Shown one piece after another: positions 13,101 to 28,100 of a stretch of 64,000 nucleotides of DNA. Numbering within the stretch: position 1 is the stretch's first letter; the number at the start of each line of letters is the position of its first letter. The notes beneath the pieces were generated by a model. That model made no database searches, was not told the DNA's origin, and saw nothing but the letters and a program-made list of their open reading frames with translations. Made by a program: the position numbers and the translations under genes. Source of the stretch: Oscheius tipulae (lineage: Eukaryota > Nematoda > Chromadorea > Rhabditida > Rhabditidae); assembly GCA_037178975.1 (NCBI GenBank), contig JASJZH010000003.1, positions 7,192,001-7,256,000 on the forward strand. Direction: 5' to 3'.

Positions 13101-16100
13101 GGTCTTCGGGGCTCCGATGTTTTTGACGAAGAAGGGCGGCGGTACGATGCAGCAGCCCGGGCTACCGTCCTTGCTCGTTGTGGAGACAATCTTTCTCGGT
13201 GCCGACTTCCAGTGATTCCACTCTCCTTCGACCATGACACGGATCTGAATCTCATTTTTTAGAATGCTGGGGACGGGACAGTACCTGGAAGACGTATTCG
13301 GCAGGCTTATGCTCCAGATTGTATGTCAGATAGCAGTTTCTGTCACATTGAGGTGGATCAGCGGGACAAAGGACTTCGGATCTGGGCTTCTCCTCGACCC
13401 ATACGGCCTCGTTGGTCTTCAGACGCATGTAGCGAAGCTGGTACTGTTCGGCCATGTCCAGCGGCTCCCAGTTAAAACTGACAGCGAAGTCCGTCTTGTC
13501 ACATTGCTTCAGATTCTTGACAGTGAACCAGCCGGGCGGGAGGGTGGCGTAGGCTCCCCAAGCGTTGTCGTTATGATCTCTCGGCTTCAGGGTGACATTG
13601 TAGACTGTCGAAGGGTTCAATCCTCTGATCGTGTACTGTGTGTCTGCCGCATCGACCTCGAAAGTCTTCTTCTGTCCGACACGGACATGCGGGTAGACAG
13701 AGTGCAGAGTCTGGGCTGTCAGGATGTATCCAGAGTGACTCTTGCCCCAGTTTGGTTCCCATGCCACTGACAAAGTCGTGGGTGTTCTGTTCAGGAGTCT
13801 CAAGACGTGAGGCTGTCCAGGCGCTAGGGTGCTGTAGGCTCCCCACAGGATGTGTCCATATCCAGAGCTGGTTCCGGCCTGTACTGTGATGTTGTAGACA
13901 GTCTCCGGCGTGAGTCCTTCGAACTTGATCGAGTTTCCAGGTACCATCACCGTGTAGTTCTTCGGGGTTCCAGTGACACCGGTCTGTTCGTCGAAGGGAG
14001 CAATGGTGACTCGGTAGTGGGTGACGAGCTCCTTCAGCTCATCATCGAAGATCTCTGGGGGCTCCCAATCCACATGAAGCATTGTGTCACTCTTCTCAAT
14101 GAGATGAAGATCCGTGGGTGCCGGGAGCCAGTTCAATAGTCCCAGAGCAAAGTCCGTCGTGGAGAAGATGTTGTTGATCCACCAGACCTTGCTTCCGTTA
14201 TGGTATCCCTGCACTGTGATATTGTACTGGGTCACAGGCTTCAGATGACGGAAATGGTGCTCCTTGGTTTCCTTGCCGACGCTGTATTTTGCTGGGTTCT
14301 CGTCCAGGGTCGAGGCTACGGAAATGTTGATGTCGTATCGATCAATCTTCTGTCCAATGACGTCCGGCGGTGTCCATTTGACCTTCAGGTTGTCGTGTCC
14401 GGCTGACAGAAGCTTCAAGCTGCCTCCCATCGGTTCAGGACTGTCAGAACGTGTGGTGGCGAAGTAGTCTGGTGACCATTCTCCCCAGTTTCCACTAGTT
14501 GAACGTCCCTGCACAGAGAAACGGTAGGTAGTCAGAGGAAGGAGTCCCTTGACTGTGGCACAGAGGCTCTGTTCACTGATCAGAGGACTCTTGTAACCGG
14601 AACAGCTCAATTCGTCTCCTGACAGCTCGACTTCGGTCGGATTGGAATCGTCGACACGAGGACTGTAGCGTAGTTTGTAAGCAGTCACGACAGCCTTCTC
14701 CGGGTAGGGCGGAAGCCATGTCAGCTGGATCAAGTTGTGGGAGGTAAAGACGGCTGTCATCTCTCTCGGTGGGCCAAGCTCGGATCCAGTTGTTCTGATC
14801 TCTAGAGGCTCGGACCATGGTCCCGGACCTTCAGCAGTGTAAGCACGGACCTTGAAGCGGTAGAGGGATCCGGGCTGGAGGTCAGGGATCTGGACACTCA
14901 GACGTGGGGTGACGGATTCGCGGGTTCCCTCGTTCCATGAGTCCAGGCCGACAAGTTCCCATTCGTACTGAGAGATCTCTCCGTTCTGGGCAGCGCACTC
15001 TGGCTGAAAGGATGAAAAGTTAGTGGTCAAGTGAATCTATCTGTCTCTCTATGTCTCTATCTCTCTGTCTCTCACTCTCTCTGTCTCTCAATTCACTCAC
15101 CGGTTCCCACTTGAATCCTAGTTCACTGTCCTTTCTGCTGGTCGACTGCAGGTTCTGAGGAGCTCCAGTGGGGATGTCATTAGCCGTCTTGAATGTTCTG
15201 ACAGTCTTCGGTGTAGCTACTGAGGAATGAAGCGACGGTGGTCTTCTCGGTGTGACAATGACCTCATACGTACTTCCGGGCACCAAATCTGAGAGCATGA
15301 TCTGTTTCTCCTGGACATTCAGCTTGGTAATGGGTTCTTGGCTTCCAGTGGCAGCCTCAGTACATCCTCCCAGCTGCTTGAGTTTGTAGGTGATGTCTAC
15401 TCCATAGTTCCATTTCTGATCCTTGTCGGGGAGATCCCAAATAACGAGGGCCTCTTTGGGTCCCTTTGGCTCGACGGTAACAAAGAGTTCTCCAGGCAGA
15501 GACTGAGTGTTCAGGGTGACCTTGTCACTCCATCTACTGCTCTGAGGCTTGGCTCCGTCCTCCTTGGTCTGGGTCTTCATCTTAATGTCCCATTTAGTTC
15601 CGGGCATTGTGGGGACTGTCAGTTCACTGGGCTGGTCCACAGAGACTGTCCACTGTCCGCGACCGGTAGTGTTCACGTAGTCTATGACGAATTCGACGTC
15701 GTCACACTTCCAGCTGTCTTCGGCCGGCGGCGTCCAGATGATCTTCATCGTCTCGAAATCTACGCTCTCGAGTTTGATTCCACTCGGGGGCTCTTCGGGC
15801 TTGCCGCACGAGGTCATAGCCTTGGTTTCAGGTCCGGGGGAGCCTCTCTTCTCATTTTTCCCGACGACTTTGAGACGGAAGAAGTAGAGAGTCGCGGTCT
15901 CGAGGTCCTGAAGGTAAATTGTTTGCGATGCTCACAGCGCCTCGCATAAGCATAACCTCTACATATTCTGCAAAGTTGAAAAACATGAAAACAGTTCTGG
16001 TCATGGAAAAGTTATTGAACGTCTCTCCTCTCAAAGGGAGTGCTTTCCAAAATTTATCTAACCACTGCTAACAGAGGGTCGGAAACAAGAGTTTACCTCA

Positions 16101-19100
16101 AAAACTCTGTATTTAGAGGCAGACTGAGCTCTAGTGTCCGAATGCATGGATAGCGCGTGCCGAGACGAAACGGGTGGGACATGGTACCGAAGGAGAGCTT
16201 TCATTCGCCTTGCGTCATGCTTATCTTTCCCTTTTTTACTGTGTGATTTTGTTGACTAATGATGTTCTACAATTTTGTTCTAAGATGTCATTTACAACAC
16301 GAAAGTTGCGCCATAAAGTGTTGACTAACCTTGACAGTGATCTTGTACTCATTGTTGCCCTTTCTGTGCTTGGTGATTCCGTTGTATTCGGCCCATTCGC
16401 TGTCATCGTCCTCAGACTTGAACTCCAGAACGTAGCCGACCACGTGTTGAGCCTAAAAAGGATTACAAAATCAATTGAATTACAGTAATTTGTACCTGAT
16501 CTTGCGGTAATCCCTCCCACTTCAGGGTGATCGAGTTGGGCTTTGTGTCGACGACTTCCAGTTCTCTCTCTAGCACAGGGATATTTTGCTGCTGTGTTCT
16601 GGCGTTCAAGGTGTCAGACCACTCGGACCAGGCTCCTCCCTCGGTATGGGCAGCGACCTGGATGTCGTATTCTTGCTCGGGATCCAGATCCGTGACACGG
16701 AAGCACAGACGGTCTCTCTTGTTGGCATCGGAGCATTCCAGACGATCCTTTTCGACGCGGACTTCCTTGTAGGTCAACTGACCGCTCGGGGTATGACGGA
16801 CACGGTAGTAGTCGATTTCGCCGTGGGGAGGACTGGGTGGCAGGAAGCTGATCTCGATAGCGTGAGGGAACGAAGCTTCCTCTTGCAGATCCGTCGGGGC
16901 TGGTGGGGCTGCAGACTGTGTGGTGAATGTGACCCATTCGGTGAAGGGACCCTCGCCGACAGAGTTCTGTGCACGGACGCGGATTCGGTACTCTGTGTAT
17001 GGGACCAGATCGTTAAGAGTGAGACGCTCCTGTTCGTGACGTGCAGTCGAGTTCTCTCCCCAGGTATCCAGACTCTCGAGCTCGTACTCGTAGTCAGTGA
17101 TCTTGCCATTCTGAAAAATTGAGAATTAGTGAGAAACAGAGAGACGGAGAGACACAGACACTGAGACAGAGAGACAGACACTTGACTTACCCTCTGTTCA
17201 CAATCCGGTTGTCCCCATGACACATCAGCTCTGTTGGCAGTGATCGATCCGACTCTCAGATTGGTAGGTGGTCCAGTTGGCTTGGCTTCTTCGGTAGTCA
17301 CAGTGACTACGCTGCTTTGAGGTCCAGCCAAAGAAGTATGAGCAATCACATGAATCTCGTAGGTGCTGTCCGGAAGAAGTCCGTCCAGAGTCTGTGTTTC
17401 ACTCCTGACGTGCTTCTCAATGGGCGTAGACGATCTGGGTCCACACTGTCCGATCGACTTGAGATTGTAGACCAAGGTGTAGCCAGTGATCACTCCATTC
17501 GGGTCACTTGGTGGTCTCCACGAGACAACCGCACTGGTAGGTCCCTTCGGTGTGGCGGTCAAGTCATTCACAGCTCCTGGGGCTCCTTCAGCCGTGGTCA
17601 GAGTCAAATCCTTGCTCCAGTCACTAGCTCCGGCGTCATTCTCGGTCCTGATTCTGACTATCCACTTGGTGTTACTGGGAGAGTCGAAGAGGTGCTCGAT
17701 GGAGCTGCTCGGCAGGTCAATCTGTTTTCTTCCATTCGTTCCGTTGACATATTCCAGCTTGTACCGGATTCCAGAGCACAACCACGAAGATTTGACCGGT
17801 GCTTGCCAGCTAACTCTCACTTGAACATTGCTCGGCGAGGCCAGATTGACATTACTGGGCGGAGCACTAGGTGGGGCACAACCCGTACGGCCTTGGGCTT
17901 CGGGAGACGGTTGTCCGACGCGGCTCTTGTTGTCGACGACCTTGATGCGGATGATGTAGAGGGTGTCGGGATCCAATCCGGACAACTTCTTGAGGTAGGT
18001 TCTCTTAACGGGGTCGTGAGCAGTCACTCCGCCAACTTCCTGCCAGACTGGGGTGTCGGCATTGCGGATCTCGATGATGTATCCCTTGACGCGGTTCTTC
18101 GGGTCGGCAACGGCTGCCCATTCGACGTCGAGTGCTGTGGCACCGTCGGGTGTGACCTGGAAAAGACTTGGTTTCTTCTGTCGGAATGGTCACAAAAATG
18201 AACAATTATTGCCCTCCTCGAAGGGAGAGCTTTTCAAAAATCTGTAACAACCACTGCTTTGGCAGGGTCGGAGATTTGAGTTTACCTCAAAAACTCTGTA
18301 TTTAGAGACAGATTAACTGCCGGTTTCTAAAGTCATAAATAGTGCGCGCCGAGACAAAACGGGTGGGACACGGCTTGTGCGAACCCTATTTTTGGATAAC
18401 TAGGGCTGGCATTCCAAGAACTTTTCCGGTCGAATAAATGACTTTAGAAAAGTGATCTGTTCTACAGCTTTGCTGAGTATCATTAATCTCAAAATCATGT
18501 CTTCCACCCGAATACGACTGCGCTCACTATATCAAGTAGACCGTTCTCTCCTGTACGCTCTCAGTTTACATTCTAACAACGAAATTGACCTACCTTGGGC
18601 ACAGTTCCAACAATCGGAATGACGAATGGATCCGTAGAGTATCTGGTCCAGATTTCTCTTCCAAAACCTCGTTTGGTTCCAGCCGAAATTGAGATGTTGT
18701 AGCTGGTCTCGGGAGTCAGTTGATCGAAGAGATGGGTCAGAGTTGGGTGGTCGACGAGGAAGTCTCTCTTCTTGTCATTGATGTCGTCGAGGGACTGGAT
18801 CGAGACTCTGTACTGGATAACATGTCCCTTCGGGTCTACAGGTGGAATCCATCGGATATGGAGGTGATGGTCACTCTTGTCAATCAGATGAATGGCTCTG
18901 GGGGCATCGGGGAGAACTTGAAGAGTGTTGGCGATGACGACACTCGACCAGGGTCCGTAGCTTCCTCCCTCAATTCTGGTGGCGACCTGGACCTTGTACT
19001 GTTGTCCAGATTCGAGTCCCGTAGCATTGTAGCAGAAACGGGGGCTTTCGGCGGGACACTGCAGGGCTGGATCCTTGATTCCCTTCTCGACGACTACCCA

Positions 19101-22100
19101 ATCATCGGATCCGAGCAGTTGATACCTTATCTTGTAGGCATCATGAGGACCGTAGGGCGGGTAGGGCGGCAGCCATGAGACCATAAAGAAGTCGGTTCCC
19201 TCTTGGGCAACGACCAGATCCTGGGGTGGCAGTGGGGCATCGGCCTTGGCTGTCATCACATCCAGCTCGTGAGTGAACGGTCCACCTCCAATACTGTTGT
19301 ATGCCCTGACTCTCATTACGTATTTAGTGAATGGGGTTAGTCCCTCGATGGTGACCTTAGTATCCGAGGTATTGGCCGTCTGTCTCTCCAGCTTGGCCCA
19401 GTCATCCTGTCCGACAATCTCGTACTCGTAGTTGACCAGATGGCCGTGTCTCTGAGAGCACTCCACGGGCTCCCATTGGAAGGACAGAGAGCGCTCGAGG
19501 GTATAGGTCGATTCTAGATTGAGAGGTGGGGCACTAGGTGGCTGTTGTTCGGTGGAGACCTCCTTGGACTCCTCTGGACCCAACTCGGTGGTTCTGGCTC
19601 GGACACGGACCTCGTAGAGAGAGTAGGGAAGCAGACCAGTGATGGTGTAGTCCAGATCCTTGTGGTTGTAGACGGTCACAAAGTCACGACTGACGTCTCT
19701 CGGTTCTTCTTCGGGACATGCCAGACGATGCTTGAGACGGTAGCTGATGTCGTAACCGACGATAGTTCCTCGCTGGACGAGTGGAGCTAGCCATTGGACA
19801 TGGACCTGGAATCATAGAGTTCAGTAAGATCCTGCCAGTCTTTCGCAGTCTCTGCGCATTGCCTTGTCTTATTGTCATTGATGTCTGTCTGTATCCTTCT
19901 CTCTCCCCAACTCACCTCATTAGGCGAAAGAGCCTTGACTCTCAGGTCCCTCACAGCTCCTGGAGCTCCCTGTCTCGTCGTGGCACTCTGTTCTCCTGAC
20001 CACTGGGAAGATCCGACCTGGTTCGTGGCCCGGAGCTTGATAACCCATCTCTGATTTGGCTCAGCGGGGAAGGTGTACTCAGTCTGATCTCCAGGCACCT
20101 TTAGAATCTTCTCTGGTCCATTTCCTGCTCGGTAACTGATCTCGGTGCTGATCTGATCACAGTTCCATAGCTCCTTGGCGATTCTGCTCCAGCTGACACG
20201 AACCTCGTTGGTTGATGGCGCATCAACTCGGATTCCTTGAGGCGGGCTTTGAGGAGGAGAGCACTTGGTTCTGGCACGAACTTCGGGTGACGGGTTGGAC
20301 TGCTCGTTCTGCTGGCTCACGACTCTGACTCGAAGATCGACGACCTTGTTGGTTGGTAGACCATCGACTGTGGAAGTGTAGGTCGTCTGACTGGGATGGG
20401 CTGGGACTCGGCGGGGATGTTGTTGCCATGCTCCACCCTCCAGTCTGTACTCGACGATGAAACTTCCAGCCTCTCTGGCACGGCTGTCCCATTCGATAGT
20501 GATGCTCGTAGCCTCCTCGGCGATGACTCTCGGAGCCACAGCCAGTCCAGTGAGTGGGGCAGCGTCTGTCCACATCGTTGCGGTCGTTCCATAGCAGATT
20601 TCTCTCGGGGTGGCGGCCTGGACCGTCACGTTGTACTGGGACCTCGGACGGAGATTGTCAATCCTGTACTGGTAGGTGTTCTTGTCCACGTTGAAGGTCA
20701 TAGCACGAGACTGTCCGTCCAGAGGGGTGACCATCAGCTTGAACCCGGTTACACGGGCGCGATCATCGGGCCTGACATTCCACGCGACGATCAGACTGTC
20801 ATGAGTTCCGCCAATTTTGTTCACAGAGAGGATTTCGACTGCGGATTCGGTGACTTTTGTGGTCTGGGTGTCCGAGTATGGTGACCAGCCGCCGTCTCTG
20901 ACGTGAGCAGCAACCTGGAAGTCGTAGGTCTTGTCCGTCTGCAGATTGTCGATTCGGCCGCAATGAAGACGGGCTCCCGGAGGCGTTTGAGGCAGCTGTT
21001 GTCTCTGGAGCATTCTCTGTTGGCAGGGTGAGACGGCTGGGAACTGCTTCTCCTGGTAGTTCTGGGTTCCACTGACTCCATAGCGACACTTGTACTTGTC
21101 AATGTAGCCAGGATTGTTTACAGGGGACTGCCAGACCAGATGGGCATTGTCGGCCCCAGTGTTGACAACTCGGACGAAAGGAGGAGCCTGGAAATTGACA
21201 TAACTTTATCTGGAATAGTCCCCACCTCAGCGGTTTGAGCGGCAGCGGTCTGGAAGGCGACCTCGGTAGAATAGGGTCCGGGACCACGGGCAGTGTAGGC
21301 TCGAACCTTGACGTTGTAGCGGGTGAAGGGCTGGAGGTTAGGGATCTGGGCTCGGTTTCCGCGAATGTTGTTGCTGCTCTTTTGGACGGTAGATCTTCTG
21401 TCAGCTGGGGTCACTTCGTACTCGTACTCGGTGATCTCTCCGTTCCTGAAAACAAGTGGTTGGTCTCTCTCACTTCTCTATCTCTTCGTCTCCCTGTTAC
21501 TCTGTGCCTATCAAACTCACGTCTGAAGACAAGGAGGAGCCTGCCAACTGATGGAGACATCATTGGGACGAGTCTCGTCGACACGAAGGTAACTTGGAGC
21601 TGCGGTAGGAGTAGTCTGATCGGTCTGGACTTCCTGAGAGACGCGTTCTCCGGCAAAAGTGGTCTTGGCGGCGACCCCGACTCTGTATCTCGAATGAGGA
21701 TGAAGTCCGTCCAGAACGTGATGAGGTCCAGTAGTGGTTACCGTCCTGGGAGCCTCGTTAACATTCTCGCACATTCCTCGACTGATCAACTGGTAGGTGA
21801 CCTCATATCCAGTGATCTGTCCATTCGGGTTGGTGGGTGGTCTCCATGAGACTTGAAGGGAGTCTGATCCAACTGGCTGTACTCTCAAGTCGGAAATTGG
21901 TCCTGGAGCAGCATCCTGAGTCTGGGCAGTCTCCGTTCTACTCCACTGGGTCTCTCCGGCGGGATTGGCAGCCTGTACCTCGAAAGTCCATCTCGTGTAG
22001 GGATCCGACTCTAGGACGACGGTGTTCTCTCCACTGGTTAGATTTTTGAATCCTTGGTTCTTAGGGGTGCTGTACTTGACGATGTACCAGAGACGGTCAC

Positions 22101-25100
22101 AGTTCCATTCGCTCTCGTGTAGTGGGGCCCAGGTCAGACGGATCTGAGTTGGTCCAAGGGGGGCAACTTGAAGATTAGTGGGTGGTCTTCGAGGAGCTTG
22201 GCAGTCGGACTGGGTCTGAACAGAGACGACGGGACTGGTGTAAGCGGTTCCTCGGTTCGGGTCCTTGGCAACGACGCGGACTTGGTAGACGTGTCCTTTA
22301 GGTAGTTCTCCGAGATCGACAGAGTAGGGACGCTGCCAGCCGGAGAAAGGAATAGGTTGACCGTGTTCACGCCACTGGCTCTCTTGGGCAGGCTTCCATT
22401 CGAGGATGTACTGCTCGATCAGGTCTCCGACGTTCTCTTTGGAGTTCCATGAGATGATTGGGCGTCCTTGTCTGTAGGCGACGTTGGGTCCGACGATGAG
22501 CTCTCCGCCAGGAGGAGTTCCTGGAAATGGAATGTTTAAAAACTGACTCTTGTTTCTGTTACAAGTCACCGTCTCACAGTTCTCTACTCTATGTTTTTCT
22601 TTCAAGTTACCAGTTATTGTCCAGTACTGTTACTGTCCAATAACTCTCTCATTGCTTGGAACTGGTCAGGAACAGCATCAGGTACAAACAAAGAAGAATA
22701 TGGCTTTTCGTGTCTAGCGACTTCTATCTGATCTACAGCACTGTCCAGACACTTACCTCCTAGACTATGTACCTGTCATAATCCATGACTCTTTTCTTTG
22801 TCTCACTGTCCCCTTCTCCCAAAACTCACTTGCTTGAGAAGCTGGTGTCCATGCGGAATGTCCAGCAGAGTTCTTCGATCTCAGTCTGACGACCCAGTTC
22901 TGATTGGGGGCACTGGGGAAGACGTGATTGATGTGGTGTCCATCAACGATGGCCGGAGCGATTCCTCTTGGTTCATCGACGTGGATTTCGAACTGTAGAT
23001 CGGCACATCCCCATGACGATTGTGGTGGCAGGGCCCAGGAAGCTTTGACGTGGGAACTGTCGGGAGCCTCGAGTTGGAGATGCGACGGGGCTTGAGATGG
23101 TGCGTGACAGCTGCTCTTTGTGTTGGCTTCGGGCGAGATGTACATGACGTATGAGTTTCTGTCCAGGACCTGGATGTGCACCGAGTACTGTTGTCCCTGT
23201 TCGAGTCCGGTCAAGAGCTGGGTGTATTCCTGGTTATCTCCAACGTAGGGTACGAGCTGTCCGTAGGGAATCCATCCAGAGTTGGGTTTTCTGTACTGGA
23301 TACGATAGCCGAAAACTCCTCGACCGTCTCCCTCACTTCTCCAGCTGACATGGAGGTCGTTTCCGCGGACAGAGACTTTGGGAGCAGAGACGAGAGCTGG
23401 AAATGAGAAAGTGGGACAGTTTTGGAAGGAGGAAAAGTTAGTTAGACCACACAGTTATGGGAACTGATTGTTTCGGAAGAGTCAGGGATAGGGGAGAGGC
23501 GCAAAGAAAGGAAAGAGCAGGGATGGCGAACCCGGTCTGTCTCTCGGTCTCTATGTCTCTCTGTCTTCTGTTTCCCTGTCCTTTCGACCAGGTTCACCAT
23601 CCCTAAAAATTAAAAGAGGGAGAGGAGCACGCTTCTACCTCCGCGGTCCATGTCTCTGTATGGACGAGCATCGTCGGCCCCACGGCACCAAAAGTCCGTT
23701 CGGGGATCACATACACTGCGCCCGTGGCGTTTTTTAGCTAAAGGATAATTTTAGGCAACTCAAGATCATTTTCGAGAAGCTGTAGCAACTTTGTGAAAAG
23801 AAACTGGACTAACATTGCTGGGCACTGGTGAAGACAGCTTGCCGGGAAGCAGGGCCAGACCCGGCAGAGTTGACAGCTCGGATTTCGACTCTCCAGTCTC
23901 CTTGGGCGGTTCCCTCAATGTCGTAGCTTCTCTCGTTTCTGGAATAGGGTCGAGTTATCCGAGCGAACATAGGACATACCCAGCCAGACGATGATGAATC
24001 TGTCTTCCGTTTTGCGTGCCAGAAATGAAGAAGTAGGTCTGACAAGCTTGATCCTCTTGAGGGTAGACCCAGCTGATGCGAACGCTGTTGTCAGAGACGC
24101 GGTCGAGTCTCACATTGTCAGGAGACAGAGGGGCTGAAAGACAGTTTTGATTGGTATTCACATTTGCTTACTCTGACACGAGATGGCAAAGTTGGTACTG
24201 GTAGAGGTGGCGACAGTACTCATTGTTCCATCGATGGCTCGGACGCGGAGGAAGTAGCTGGCGACGGGTAGGGCTCCAAGTGCATGACGGTAGTGGCTCT
24301 GAGAAGGCTCGCTTCGGATCATTCCTCCAGATTCTCTCCATTCACGTTCTCCATCAGCGCGGACGTCGATCTGAAAACGAACTATTAGTGGTGAAACCTA
24401 CAGCAGGAGCGTCAGCACCAAGCAGCAGTCAAAGCGAGGACTCTAGCTGTCCAAGTTGCAAGTCAATGCTTTAGGGATCTTTCTTTACTAAAGCGCAATG
24501 GTGTCCGTCTGTCGGTCATGGTGTCTCCACAATTGCATGTCAACACTACTATTCAGAAACAATGACAAGTCATTTCATGTCAAGAGACAGGCGGGAGGAA
24601 GAGTGAGTCGTTTTAAAAGTAGTATCAGCTCTCTCGGGACACTTCTGTCGATAAGCAAGTTCCATGTCTTGATCCAGTCTGTTACGAAGATAGCGGGCAG
24701 TCAAGAGTCAGTTCAAACTGGATAGGTAAACTACCAGAAAAGCGTGTCTACCCTGTCTCTATCTCCGTTCTCCCTTCCCTTACCTGGAATCCATGAACTC
24801 CCGAGGCATCTCCTTCGGCTGTCCAGTGGACGACTGTTCTACTGCCATGTTGTTCAATTCTTGGCTGAGAGAGTGATAGTGAAGAGTATGGCTGGTTCAG
24901 ACCGGCTGAAATCCATTACTTTAACCACATTTCAAAAAGACAAGACAATTCTGAACATAGAGAACGAAGAGATTAGTAAGCGAAGCATTTTCTGTTAGAC
25001 CTTGAAGATGTGGATGCAGCTGAAGAGAGATTCTCTGGACAATGGTGAGGTCGCAGAGAAAGGCATAGATGGCGATGGAGTGGAACGCAGACGAGAGGAG

Positions 25101-28100
25101 AGACAGAGTCACGGAACGGGACCGTCCGGACAGAGAGTGGACAACCAGGACACGATTCCGCGAATCGAGTAGGGACACCTGTAGAGAACGAGAAAATGGT
25201 TAGTAGACATGGGCACGGGGGGACGGACATGCCTGGTAGGTGAGCACACGCTGGGGAAACAGTGGACTCCAGTGGACTAGGACGGACGAGCCACGAGCAC
25301 GTAATACGACATCTAGCGGGTCCACGCCCGAATCAAGTTCTAAAGTTGGTTAGTAGGGAGTTTAGAACATGGATTATGGTAGACAGTCGACTCTTTCAGT
25401 ATATTTTGGCTCAAAAATGTAGTTCAAAATGCCCAGAAGTCTCTTTGTGTGTGTGTGTGTGTCCGAAGCCCTAATTGGCAATTTGTCACACATGCTTTAT
25501 GATGGGAAACTTCCAAAGGGATTACCTTTTCGCACTCTTTTGTTTAAAATCATTGAGAAGACTGTCTACTTCAAGTTAGAACTTAATAATACCTAGTTGA
25601 ACCAAGGAAAAATGCAGCTGACTGCCTCTGGGTGCCGTATCTCCGTTGGTTAGCGTGTAGGAGATCTTAAACGAGAGAGTTAATGGGTTAGAGTGGGCAA
25701 AAGCCACACGGAGCTCATGTAGCGAACCGCGAAGAAGAAGTTCTTCAGGCGGAAACAGTAGTCTTCCGAATCGGCTACTCCCGGAGGACAAGAGAAGTCC
25801 TCAGGTCGACCACTGACTCTGGTCCACTTGTCGGCAGTTCTTTCCTTGTAGGAGAGTCTGGGATGGGGTTAGAAGGGAGGGAAAGACAAATATAGGAATC
25901 TGGAGTGGTTACAGACTGCAGACAGAATTTGCCTGAGACATTCTTTGGCCCAGTAAAAGAGACAGTCATGTGAGAAAACAGCAATTTCCATACGGAATGA
26001 GACAACTATCAACGACTATCAACTCTTACCTTACCTAAAAGTCAAACAAGAGACAGAATCTGATCTAAAAAGGTAAAAGGAACTGATAAACAGTCAACAG
26101 TCTGGCTCGGTAAGAGTCAATAATAAGGTTAGTCGACTAACAAGGTGTCAGTTGCAGTCAGAAAGAGTCAAGTATAGGATTGAACCCAGTAAATCAAGGA
26201 GATTCAAGAGATATCTAAAGAGGTTTGGGTCAGAAACTTATACTCTCTCTGTCTGGTCTATCCACGGACTCTCTCCTCGCATCTCTTTTGACTCTCGACT
26301 CTCTGTCATTCCCAGTTCCATTCTCTATCCTACAGTCTGTAAACACTTTCTCAGATTTTTCAATCCCAGTTAGTACTGACTGAAATCGCTGAATACTGTT
26401 AGCATGTTGTGGCAGAGGTGTCCAAACGAGAAAAAAGTCCGGCGGACTCAGGACAATTCTCAACTTGTAGAAGTTTCTTTCATCTGCAATGGAACTGAGA
26501 ACTGGTTAACAGAGTTACGGGGTTACCTGTTATGAGGTGTTTAGCTTGACGCTTGCTTCGGTTATGGGGGGTTAGACAATCTGGGATTAGTCAGAGAGTG
26601 AGAAAGATAGAGACAGTGACTCTCACCTTCATCCATCAGATGAGTCTCGGTGTGAACGACATGACTCCAGGGAGAGTGTCCATTTCCGGAACGGGTTCTG
26701 ACACGGAATGAGTACTTCTTGTTCGGAATCAGATCCTGCATCGTGATACCGGCGCCACCAATGTAGGAGGGAGTGTCGTGAGAGGGATGGTGTCCGGACT
26801 CGTGCATCTGAAATAACAATCTTTCAAATAATTATTGCTCTCCTCAAAGAGAGAGCTTTTTCAAAATTTACGACAACCACTGTTTCCACAGGGTCGGAAA
26901 CTTGAGGTTACCTCAAAAACTCTTAAATTAGAGGCAAAACAAGCTCTGGCGTCCGAAGTGATGAATCGCGCGCGCCGAGACGAAACGGGTGTGACCCTAT
27001 GGGTTCGCAGAATATCCCAAGCATTAAAAAGCAGGCGTTGTGCCTGGAAAATAGCAATAGAACTCACAATGTACTCGTAACCATCGATGGGAGCGACACC
27101 CTCGTCACAGTTGGGCTTGTTCCACTCGTAGCGGATCTTGGTCGAGTCCACAACCACGGCTCTGACGTTGAGAGGGATACCGGCCAGAGCGTGGCAAGAG
27201 TTCTCGACAGCCTCACCGACGGTCATCTCCTCGGTTCGGGAAACTACCTGGAAGGATGTGATGAGTCGAAAGCCACTGTCACTGTCTCTCACCTGATTGT
27301 TTCTATCGATGCTTGTCAGCCTGACAGAATAGAAAGTGACTCCTTCCAGAAGAGGCATTCTGACATGGTAGTCTCCGGTCTGGTCATCAGCCACCTGCTC
27401 GTCAACCGCCCTCCAATGGGTCTCATTGGGAAGACGGAACTCGACGACAAATTTGTGGACATCCTGTCCAGTCGGGGGTCTCTTCCAATGAATCGTGTAG
27501 TGCTGTCCACCCTGATCCATGACGTCCGGCTTCTGTTCCCACCTCTCCTCGGTAAAGGTCTCACTGGTCGAGGCCTCGGCCCGATAAACTCTGTTGGGCT
27601 CGTGGTCAACAAAGGCCACGACGCCGATGAGGTAGCGCTTGTTGGGACGGAGACCAGTAAGGACAAAACTGTTGACCAGGGAGCTGACTCGGACTCTCTC
27701 GACTTGAGAGGGATCGGAGCCCTGTTCCACTGCCACTACCTGGAACTTTTGGGTTAGTATATAAATCTCCTGACCTCGTAGTGCTGAATTCGTTCGCTGT
27801 CCAATGGGTCCCATGACACTCGGATTTCGCTGTCTGTCACGTAGGTCACGTGCATGTCAGACGACACGGAGAGAGCTAAATTATGAGTTTTTGATTGTTA
27901 GAGAATACCAGAGAATACTCCGACATTTTCGCCGCCCTTTTGCCTTCAGTTGGCATTGGCGGCTGCGCCACTCAGTAGTAACAAAGACTTCCAGTGGTTT
28001 CACTGTTGTAAAATCAAAGTTCTATAGTACCCAAAATTGACTTGCTATCCAAAAATGTCAATAACTTTTTCTTGACAACACAACTTCTGTACAACATAAT

